Assembly: GCA_028290765.1 (NCBI GenBank)
Contig: JAQGJF010000311.1
Location: forward strand, 1-7,483
DNA length: 7,483 nucleotides
Reading direction: 5' to 3'
From: Tardiphaga sp.
Lineage (GTDB): Bacteria; Pseudomonadota; Alphaproteobacteria; Rhizobiales; Xanthobacteraceae
The position numbers and the translations under genes were made by a program. Shown here one piece after another: positions 1 to 4,925 of this stretch (its first letter is position 1; every line of letters starts with the position of its first letter). Below the pieces are notes generated by a model. The model saw nothing but the letters and a program-made list of their open reading frames with translations. It searched no databases and had not been told where the DNA came from.

Positions 1-15
1 GTCGAGCGAAGCGGA

Positions 16-74
16 GGCCGGGGTGGGGGGATCACAGATGCAGTCGTTCGCGTCTAACCCCCACCTGACCGGCC
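16..74. repeat. Imperfect long inverted repeat in non-coding DNA
   Basis: The left arm (16-30, GGCCGGGGTGGGGGG) pairs with a right arm made of CCCCCACC (58-65) and CCGGCC (69-74), with a three-base bulge (66-68). The loop is about 27 bases (31-57). It sits in the 225 bases beyond the 3' end of the minus-strand binding-protein gene, where I see no credible coding sequence. G/C-rich palindromes of this style are common between genes in Bradyrhizobium-like genomes; that this is a member of a dispersed repeat family is inference. Confidence 0.5.
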
Positions 75-84
75 TGTCGGCATA

Positions 85-103
85 GCCGATGCGAAGCATC
101 GGC
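85..103. repeat. Perfect 8-bp hairpin with GAA loop
   Basis: GCCGATGC (85-92), loop GAA (93-95) and GCATCGGC (96-103) form a perfect stem. On the plus strand it is followed by GTCCTCTTT, a weakly T-rich run, so it could end transcription of an unseen plus-strand gene to the left. On the minus strand there is no T-tract after it, so it is not a convincing terminator for the binding-protein gene. Confidence 0.5.
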
Positions 104-118
104 GTCCTCTTTAGTGAC

Positions 119-162
119 GGCGGCCGAAGGCCGCCTTCGCACCCTCCCCACAAGGGGGAGGG
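119..162. repeat. Tandem palindromes, including CCCTCCCC...GGGGAGGG
   Basis: There are two adjoining structures. The first is GGCGGCC (119-125), GAA, GGCCGCC (129-135), overlapped by an alternative palindrome CGAAGGC (125-131)/GCCTTCG (133-139). The second is CCCTCCCC (142-149), loop ACAAG, GGGGAGGG (155-162). A wider pairing CGCACC (138-143)/GGTGCG (173-178) could enclose the second stem. No T-tract follows on either strand. The arrangement resembles mobile or REP-like intergenic palindromes of Bradyrhizobium relatives more than a simple terminator. Confidence 0.55.
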
Positions 163-225
163 ATAAGGAAGAGGTGCGGCGACCGCTTGTTTCATGCGCG
201 ATAGCCCCGTGTGGTGAAGCTGACC

Positions 226-1398
226 TTACTTCGCCGCGCAATCCTTGGCGTAGCGGTCGCCGTAGTTGGAAAACACCTTTTCCACGATCTCGGTCTGGAA
301 CTTGCCGTCCGGACGCTTGGCGACCTTGGTCAGATAGAAGTCCTGGATCGGATAGCCGTTAGCGCTGAACTTGAAGCCGCCACGCAGCGAGGTGAACTCG
401 GCCTTCTTCAGCGCTGCCGCCACCGCGTCCTTGTTGCTGAGGTCGCCCTTGACTGCCTTGACCGCGCTGTCGATCAGCATCGCCGCGTCATAGGACTGGA
501 ACGCGTAGGTGGCGGGGACGGCGTTGTAAGCGGCCTCATAGGCTGCGACGAACTTCTTGTTCTGCGGATTGTCGAGATTGGGCGCCCAGTTGGCGCCGCC
601 GAACATGCCGGTCGCGGCATCCTGCTGCGCCGGCAGCGTCGATTCATCGACGGTGAAGGCCGACAGGAACGGGATGCGGTCGACGAGGCCGGCCTGCTTG
701 TACTGCTTGACCAGGTTCACGCCCATGCCGCCCGGCATGAAGGTGAAGACGGCGTCGGGCTTGAGCGAGGCGATCTTGGATAGCTCGGCCTGGAAATCCA
801 GCGTGTTGAGCGGGACATAGGATTCCTCGACCACCTCGCCCTTGAAATCGAGCTTGAAACCGGCGGCGGAATCCTTGCCGGCCTGATAATTCGGCACCAG
901 CACATAGACCTTCTTGTAGCCGCGGTCCTGCGCGACCTTGCCGAGGATCTCGTGGATCTGGTCGTTCTGGTACGAGGTCACGTAGAAGAACGGGTTGCAC
1001 TCCTTGCCGGCGAAGCTCGACGGGCCAGCATTGGGACTGATCAGGAAGGTCTTGTTCTCCACCACCGGCTTGTGGATCGCGCCCAGCACGTTGGAGAAGA
1101 TCGGGCCGACCACGAAGTCGACCTTGTCGCGTTCGAGAAGTCCCTTGACTTTGGTCACGGCGACGTCGGGCTTGAGCTCGTCATCAATCACGACGACTTC
1201 GACTTCCTTGCCGCCCATCTTGCCACCGAGGTCCTTGACCGCGAGCGCAAAACCGTCGCGGGCCTGCTGGCCGAGGCCCGCCGCCGGACCGGACAGCGTC
1301 ATGATCACGCCGACCTTGATCTTTTCCTGCGCCATGGCCTGACCGGCCGCGACGCTCATCAGGACCGCGAGTCCGGCCAACTTGATCTGCTGCTTCAT
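226..1398 (-). CDS. ABC transporter substrate-binding protein (Peripla_BP_6, branched-chain amino acid/aromatic acid type)
   Basis: This 390-residue protein is a periplasmic ligand-capture component of a LIV-type ABC transporter. Residues 1-23 form a signal peptide: basic MKQQIK, a hydrophobic core and an AMA cleavage site before Q24. The mature start, KIKVGVIMTLSGP, is typical of the type I two-lobed binding fold, and the length fits the family. The start at 1398 is chosen because AGGAG lies 5 bases upstream and the signal peptide begins there; an upstream ATG at 1461 would add 21 residues before it. Cys134 and Cys387 are the only cysteines and could form a disulfide. Known family members in Rhodopseudomonas bind aromatic acids as well as amino acids. 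Its position opposite a MarR gene and near an aromatic CoA ligase makes anthranilate, benzoate or a related acid a plausible ligand, but this is inference. No permease or ATPase genes of the LIV type are in view, so the partner subunits must lie elsewhere. Confidence 0.9.
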   Translation of the reverse strand: MKQQIKLAGLAVLMSVAAGQAMAQEKIKVGVIMTLSGPAAGLGQQARDGFALAVKDLGGKMGGKEVEVVVIDDELKPDVAVTKVKGLLERDKVDFVVGPIFSNVLGAIHKPVVENKTFLISPNAGPSSFAGKECNPFFYVTSYQNDQIHEILGKVAQDRGYKKVYVLVPNYQAGKDSAAGFKLDFKGEVVEESYVPLNTLDFQAELSKIASLKPDAVFTFMPGGMGVNLVKQYKQAGLVDRIPFLSAFTVDESTLPAQQDAATGMFGGANWAPNLDNPQNKKFVAAYEAAYNAVPATYAFQSYDAAMLIDSAVKAVKGDLSNKDAVAAALKKAEFTSLRGGFKFSANGYPIQDFYLTKVAKRPDGKFQTEIVEKVFSNYGDRYAKDCAAK

Positions 1399-1401
1399 GA
1401 C

Positions 1402-1409
1402 TTCTCCTC
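1402..1409 (-). promoter_or_regulatory. Ribosome binding site of the binding-protein gene
   Basis: The minus strand reads GAGGAGAAGTC then ATG. The AGGAG core (1404-1408) lies 5 bases from the ATG at 1398. It decides in favour of this start over the longer in-frame start at 1461. Confidence 0.75.
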
Positions 1410-1556
1410 TGATCGGCTGCCTTGCGCCGCCGAAATCCAGCCCACTATTGTCTCGAGCCACCCATGTCCGGGCCAGAGACTATTCTCATGACGGCCGCTG
1501 CCGCAAGGCAGGCGACACGGCACGAAATCCGTCAGAAAGCGCATGCAAGCCGCGCG

Positions 1557-1583
1557 CCAATTTGTTTGAACCCTAAAGTAATT
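1557..1583 (-). promoter_or_regulatory. Candidate operator, copy C (toward the binding-protein gene)
   Basis: Read on the minus strand, this site matches the copy before the ligase gene at 21 of 26 positions with one inserted base. Shared blocks are AATT, CTTTAGG, TT-AAA and TTGG. It lies about 158 bases upstream of the minus-strand ATG, much farther than the other two copies from their genes, so it may belong to a long leader or act from a distance. The match is seen directly; MarR binding is inference. Confidence 0.45.
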
Positions 1584-1636
1584 CGCCAAATCCCGCAAGT
1601 TGCGCCCTGCGGCGTTTTGACTTGCGGCAGGCCGTG

Positions 1637-1662
1637 AATTATTTGAAGGTCAAAATGATCGG
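1637..1662 (+). promoter_or_regulatory. Candidate operator, copy A (marR promoter)
   Basis: This site matches copy B (3144-3169) at 19 of 26 positions without gaps; the longest shared block is AAAATGAT. It contains a short dyad, TTTGA-AGG-TCAAA (1642-1654). It ends 45 bases before the marR ATG, exactly as copy B does before the ligase ATG. Such placement fits autoregulation by the MarR protein, which is common in that family. Confidence 0.55.
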
Positions 1663-1707
1663 AAAATCCCGCTCCGTGCCAATTCTCCAGGCAGGTAAGA
1701 TCGCATC

Positions 1708-2199
1708 ATGACGCTCGATTCCGAGACCAAGGCCGTCGAACTTCCCGAGGATCACGGCGACGAACTGCGGCTGTGGCTTCGGCTTCTGACCTGCACCACC
1801 CTGATCGAGGGCGAGGTGCGCAGCCGGCTGCGCGAGCGCTTCGACGTCACGCTGCCGCGCTTTGACCTGATGGCACAGCTCGACAAGGTGCCGGACGGCA
1901 TGACGCTGTCGGATGTCTCGAAGCGCATGATGGTGTCCAACGGCAACGTCACCGGCCTCGTCGAGCGGTTGGTGGAATCCGGCCATCTCGACCGCCGCAC
2001 CTCGGAGACCGACCGGCGCGTGCAGGTGATCCGCCTGACCAAGGCCGGCCGCGCCGAATTCCGCAAGATGGCGGCGGAGCACGAGATCTGGATCGCCGAG
2101 ATATTTTCCGACCTGGCGCCGAAGGATGTGCGGGAGTTGATGCGCCTCCTGGCCAAGACCAAGGCGTCGGCGAAAGCCGCCAAGGAACGGGTGCCGTGA
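1708..2199 (+). CDS. MarR-family transcriptional regulator
   Basis: This 163-residue protein has the length and layout of MarR winged-helix dimers. Helical dimerisation segments lie at both ends (about 17-48 and 115-155). The winged-helix core runs from RFDLMAQL (51-58), through SDVSKRMMVS, to the likely recognition helix NGNVTGLVERLVESG (78-92). The wing follows as RRTSETDRRVQVIRLT (96-111) with the family-typical D-R-R. The preceding SD is weak (AGG at 1693-1695, about 12 bases away), so expression may be low, but no better start is present. It overlaps the following hydrolase gene by 4 bases and is therefore co-transcribed with it. MarR proteins beside aromatic CoA-ligase genes (CouR, HcaR, FerC types) usually repress and are released by an aryl-CoA thioester. 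By analogy, 2-aminobenzoyl-CoA or the free acid could be the effector here; this is inference. Confidence 0.92.
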   Translation: MTLDSETKAVELPEDHGDELRLWLRLLTCTTLIEGEVRSRLRERFDVTLPRFDLMAQLDKVPDGMTLSDVSKRMMVSNGNVTGLVERLVESGHLDRRTSETDRRVQVIRLTKAGRAEFRKMAAEHEIWIAEIFSDLAPKDVRELMRLLAKTKASAKAAKERVP

Positions 2200-3041
2200 C
2201 GGTTGAAAGCGCGTCGAGCGCGGCGCCGGATTACGAGGTCGAATACAACAACCGGGCACGGGTTCCGGACAATCCCGCTCACATGGCCGGCTGGGCGCGC
2301 GATGCGGCGGCCTATCGCGAGGCACGCCACGGCCGCTGGCGCGCGATCCCCTATGGTCCCGGCGCGCGCCACATCATCGATTTCTTCTCCGCTGGCACCA
2401 ATGAAGGCCCGATCGTCGTCTTCATCCATGGCGGCTACTGGCAGGCGCTCGATTCGTCGTCGTTCAGCCATCTCGCGGCCGGCCTGAATGCCCATGGCGT
2501 CAGCGTCGCGATCCCGAGCTACGACCTGTGCCCGAATGTTGCCATCGCCGACATCATCGCCCAGATGCGCAGCATGTCGCGCGAGTTGGCGCGGTTCGGC
2601 CGGCCGCTGGTGATGAGCGGGCATTCGGCGGGCGGACATCTCGCCGCCTGCATGCTGGCGACCGACTGGCGCGCGCTCGACGCCTCGCTGCCGCGGGATC
2701 TGGTAACGGCGGCCTATACGATTTCCGGCCTGTTCGATCTGGTGCCGCTGGTGCAGACCTCGCTCAACAAGGCGCTGCGGCTCGAGGAAGCGACCGCGAG
2801 GGAGGCGAGCCCGCTGTTCTGGACGCCGCCATCGCACGGCAGCCTCGATGCCGTGGTGGGCGGCGACGAGAGCGCGGAATATTTCCGGCAGAGCCGAAGC
2901 ATGGTCGATGTCTGGGGCAAGGCCGGCGTCGCGACGCGGTTTGCCGCCATCCCCGACGCCAACCACTTTACCGTCATTGCGCCGCTGGCTGATCCGCAGT
3001 CGCCGATGACGCTGCGGATCGTGCAACTGGCCGAACGCTGA
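2196..3041 (+). CDS. Alpha/beta hydrolase of the kynurenine formamidase (arylformamidase, AFMID) type
   Basis: This 281-residue serine hydrolase carries the oxyanion-hole motif HGGYW (78-82), the nucleophile elbow GHSAGGH with Ser144, an acidic site in GGDESAEYFRQS (Asp224/Glu225) and the catalytic His267 in DANHF. The stretch ISGLFDLVPL (176-185) and the DESxEYFRQS segment closely follow animal and bacterial arylformamidases, which remove formate from N-formyl-L-kynurenine. Where AFMID has its catalytic Asp, Glu225 seems to align here, with Asp224 next to it. The GTG start at 2196 overlaps the marR stop (GTGA), a sign of translational coupling; there is no signal peptide. Given the neighbouring anthranilate-type CoA ligase, the substrate could be N-formylanthranilate, N-formylkynurenine or another acylated aromatic amine. 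Family membership is well supported; the exact substrate is inference. Confidence 0.87.
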   Translation: MTVESASSAAPDYEVEYNNRARVPDNPAHMAGWARDAAAYREARHGRWRAIPYGPGARHIIDFFSAGTNEGPIVVFIHGGYWQALDSSSFSHLAAGLNAHGVSVAIPSYDLCPNVAIADIIAQMRSMSRELARFGRPLVMSGHSAGGHLAACMLATDWRALDASLPRDLVTAAYTISGLFDLVPLVQTSLNKALRLEEATAREASPLFWTPPSHGSLDAVVGGDESAEYFRQSRSMVDVWGKAGVATRFAAIPDANHFTVIAPLADPQSPMTLRIVQLAER

Positions 3042-3135
3042 ACGCGCCCGCGCGTCACCGGGCGCAGGCCCGCGGGCTGAACACGGCTTGCGCACCGCCT
3101 GCCCAAAAAATCACGGGATCGGCCGAATTCGGCTG

Positions 3136-3163
3136 TTGCACCCAATTGCTTTAGGTTTAAAAT
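3136..3163 (+). promoter_or_regulatory. Possible sigma-70-type promoter of ligase-ridA
   Basis: TTGCAC (3136-3141) and TAAAAT (3158-3163; five of six bases match TATAAT) are separated by 16 bases. Transcription would begin near 3170, giving a leader of about 45 bases. The -10 hexamer lies inside the candidate operator, so a bound repressor would block polymerase. The same -35 is not conserved at copy A, so the call is tentative. Confidence 0.4.
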
Positions 3164-3169
3164 GATTGG
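3142..3169 (+). promoter_or_regulatory. Candidate dyad operator, copy B (ligase promoter)
   Basis: This is a 28-bp interrupted palindrome. CCAAT (3142-3146) mirrors ATTGG (3165-3169), and TTTA (3150-3153) mirrors TAAA (3158-3161), all about one centre between 3155 and 3156. Nine of fourteen base pairs of the half-site are symmetric. It is the clearest of the three related sites and has the size expected for a MarR dimer. It ends 45 bases before the ligase ATG. Confidence 0.55.
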
Positions 3170-3201
3170 CGAATAGCGCTGCCGGGCGTCCATCGAAGGT
3201 G

Positions 3202-3208
3202 AAAGGAG
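3202..3208 (+). promoter_or_regulatory. Ribosome binding site of the ligase gene
   Basis: AAAGGAG lies 6 bases before the ATG at 3215. It is a strong SD, clearly better than that of marR, and it fixes the ligase start. Confidence 0.75.
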
Positions 3209-3214
3209 CGTGCA

Positions 3215-4891
3215 ATGGCTCATGCTGCCAATGCTCACGTCACAACTCATCACACCGCCCATGTCGACACGTTCGCCCGGGACCATCTGCCGCCGGCCGA
3301 TCAGATGCCGGAATTCATCTTCACCCGGCCCGAGTTGCAATATCCGGCGCGGCTCAATTGCGTGGTGAATTTTCTCGACCGCTGGGTCGAGCAGGGCAAA
3401 GGCGACGCGCCCTGCATTTTCAGTCCCGACGTCAATTACAGCTACCGGCAATTGCAGCAGCTGGTGAACCGCATCGCCAATGTGCTGGTCGGCCAGCTCG
3501 GCCTCGTCACCGGCGGGCGCGTGCTGCTGCGATCGGCCAACAATCCCATGATGGTCGCGACCTATCTGGCGGTACTGAAAGCCGGCGGTATCGTGGTGGC
3601 GACGATGCCGTTGCTGCGCGCCAAGGAAGTGGCCTATCCGATCCAGAAGGCCAGGATCGCGCTGGCGCTGTGCGACGGCAAGCTCAGCGACGAGATGGAA
3701 AAGGCCAGGGACGCCGCGCCGGAACTGAAGCGCATTGTCTATTGGGGGACCGGTCAGCCCGGTTCTCTCGAAGCGCTGATCGCCGATGCCAGCGACGAAT
3801 TCACGGCGGTCGATACCGCCTCCGACGACATCTGCCTGATTGCGTTTACCTCAGGCACCACGGGCGAACCGAAAGGCACCATGCACTACCACCGCGACAT
3901 GCTCGCGGTCTGCGACGGCTATGCCAAAAACGTGTTGCGCGCCGCGGCGGAGGATCGCTTCATCGGCTCGGCGCCGCTGGCGTTTACGTTCGGCTTTGGC
4001 GGCGTGCTGTTTCCGATGCATATCGGCGCCTCCTTCGTGGTGCTGGAGAAGGCCGGGCCGGACGATCTGCCGCCGGCGATCGCGCAGTACAAGGCAACGG
4101 TGTGCTTCACCGCGCCGACCTCGTACCGCGCCATGATCGCGAAACTCGGCAGCCACGACGTCTCGACCTTACGCAAATGCGTTTCCGCCGGCGAGACCTT
4201 GCCGAAGGGCACGTTCGATGCATGGCTGAAGGCGACCGGCATCAAGCTGATGGACGGCATCGGCGCCACCGAGATGCTGCATATTTTCATCAGCGCCATC
4301 GAGGACGAGATCCGCCCCGGCGCCACCGGAAAACCAGTGCCGGGCTATGAAGCCAGGATCGTCGACGACGAGGGCCTTGAGGTGCCGGCGGGCACCATGG
4401 GGCGGCTGGCGGTGCGCGGGCCGACCGGTTGCCGCTATCTCGCCGACGAACGGCAGCGCAAATATGTCCACAATGGCTGGAACGTCACCGGCGACACCTA
4501 TGTGATGGATGACGACGGCTACTTCTGGTATTGCGCGCGCACCGACGACATGATCGTCTCGGCCGGCTACAACATCGCCGGCCCCGATGTCGAGGCGGCG
4601 CTGTTGACCCATCAGGCGGTGGCCGAATGCGGCGTGGTCGGCGCGCCCGACGAGGCCCGCGGCATGATCGTCAAGGCCTATGTGGTGCTGGCGCCGGGCG
4701 TGACCGGCGATGCCGCGCTGACGAGCGAATTGCAGGACCACGTCAAGCGCGAGATCGCGCCCTATAAATATCCGCGCGCCATCGAATTCGTGGCGCAATT
4801 GCCCAAGACCGAAACCGGCAAGCTGAAGCGATTTGCGCTGCGCCAGATCGCCAGCGCCGCCGCATCTGCATCGGGCATGGCCGCGGAATGA
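3215..4891 (+). CDS. Aryl-CoA ligase, probably 2-aminobenzoate (anthranilate)-CoA ligase
   Basis: This 558-residue cytoplasmic enzyme would activate an aromatic acid with ATP and CoA to the aryl-CoA thioester, through an acyl-AMP intermediate. All adenylate-forming motifs are intact: the P-loop-like FTSGTTGEPKG (211-221), DGIGATEM (347-354), TGD (425-427), RTDDMIVSAGYNI (442-454) and the C-terminal PKTETGK with catalytic Lys536. The N-terminal block TAHVDTFARDHLPP (14-27) and the LNCVVNFLDR region are, as I recall, characteristic of 2-aminobenzoate-CoA ligases within the benzoate-CoA ligase group (abmG of Azoarcus evansii is the named example). The first 16 residues hold five histidines (3, 8, 12, 13, 16), ahead of the conserved core. 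It is followed 34 bases later by ridA, probably in one operon. The aryl-CoA ligase class is near certain; anthranilate over benzoate or another substituted benzoate is inferred from resemblance and context. Confidence 0.9.
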   Translation: MAHAANAHVTTHHTAHVDTFARDHLPPADQMPEFIFTRPELQYPARLNCVVNFLDRWVEQGKGDAPCIFSPDVNYSYRQLQQLVNRIANVLVGQLGLVTGGRVLLRSANNPMMVATYLAVLKAGGIVVATMPLLRAKEVAYPIQKARIALALCDGKLSDEMEKARDAAPELKRIVYWGTGQPGSLEALIADASDEFTAVDTASDDICLIAFTSGTTGEPKGTMHYHRDMLAVCDGYAKNVLRAAAEDRFIGSAPLAFTFGFGGVLFPMHIGASFVVLEKAGPDDLPPAIAQYKATVCFTAPTSYRAMIAKLGSHDVSTLRKCVSAGETLPKGTFDAWLKATGIKLMDGIGATEMLHIFISAIEDEIRPGATGKPVPGYEARIVDDEGLEVPAGTMGRLAVRGPTGCRYLADERQRKYVHNGWNVTGDTYVMDDDGYFWYCARTDDMIVSAGYNIAGPDVEAALLTHQAVAECGVVGAPDEARGMIVKAYVVLAPGVTGDAALTSELQDHVKREIAPYKYPRAIEFVAQLPKTETGKLKRFALRQIASAAASASGMAAE

Positions 4892-4911
4892 ATGCTGTGA
4901 ATGCGACTGTG

Positions 4912-4917
4912 AAGGAG
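4912..4917 (+). promoter_or_regulatory. Ribosome binding site deciding the ridA start
   Basis: AAGGAG lies 8 bases before GTG at 4926. It supports this start over the in-frame ATG at 4992, which has no comparable SD, and over the ATG at 4833 inside the ligase gene. Confidence 0.65.
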
Positions 4918-4925
4918 AATTGCCG

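Larger units (their letters stand above)
1399..1707. promoter_or_regulatory. Divergent regulatory region between the binding-protein gene and marR
   Basis: These 309 bases hold no credible gene and must contain promoters for both directions. The half toward marR is AT-richer than its surroundings. Visible elements are two copies of the module-wide motif (1557-1583 pointing left, 1637-1662 pointing right), an 11-bp palindrome CGCAAGTTGCG (1594-1604), a 7-bp inverted repeat CCGCAAG (1593-1599)/CTTGCGG (1621-1627), a small stem CTGCC-GCAA-GGCAG (1498-1511), and ACTATT repeated at 1444-1449 and 1479-1484. TTGACT (1617-1622), 17 bases from TATTTG (1640-1645), is a possible but weak promoter for marR. 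I could not assign a clear promoter for the minus-strand gene. Confidence 0.65.
3042..3214 (+). promoter_or_regulatory. Intergenic region with the ligase-ridA promoter
   Basis: These 173 bases separate the marR-hydrolase pair from the ligase gene. The first part is G/C-rich, with a stem GGGC(G)CAGGC (3060-3069)/GCCTGCCC (3097-3104) and an inner palindrome GCCCGCGGGC (3068-3077). The stem is followed by A6, not T6, so it is not a normal terminator for the upstream genes. The second part turns AT-rich and carries a 12-bp palindrome (3122-3133), a possible promoter and the dyad operator described separately. The ligase and ridA can therefore be transcribed on their own, perhaps with read-through from marR. 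Confidence 0.55.

Noticed and set aside
1399..1461. Upstream ATG that would extend the binding protein by 21 residues
   Set aside because: The extension would place charged residues before a good signal peptide, and the strong SD lies inside it, just before the ATG at 1398.
952..1491. Plus-strand frame of 179 codons antisense to the binding-protein gene
   Set aside because: It runs through the real gene's signal peptide and SD in antisense and has no domain or ribosome binding site.
1639..2325. Minus-strand frame of 228 codons over marR
   Set aside because: Composition is typical of antisense frames in GC-rich DNA, and it crosses the marR promoter and operator.
1752..3095. Open reading frame of 447 codons on the minus strand, antisense to marR and the hydrolase
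   Set aside because: The protein is Arg/Ala-rich and low in complexity with no recognisable domain. The plus strand carries well-formed MarR and hydrolase proteins with intact motifs, so this is a shadow frame of GC-rich codons.
3060..3110. Stem GGGC(G)CAGGC/GCCTGCCC followed by AAAAAA as a terminator for the hydrolase gene
   Set aside because: An intrinsic terminator on the plus strand needs T residues after the stem; here the run is A, and on the minus strand the T run comes before the stem.
3122..3133. Perfect 12-bp palindrome GCCGAATTCGGC as an operator
   Set aside because: One or two 12-bp palindromes are expected by chance in a window of this size, and it has no counterpart at the other two promoters.
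3166..4350. Open reading frame of 394 codons on the plus strand in another frame of the ligase gene
   Set aside because: It has no SD, an Arg/Gly/Ala/His-rich composition and no motifs; the ligase frame contains all adenylation motifs.
4833..4925. Longer RidA start at the ATG inside the 3' end of the ligase gene
   Set aside because: The extra residues (Cys/Arg/Pro-rich) are read from ligase coding sequence in another frame, and a good SD precedes the GTG at 4926.
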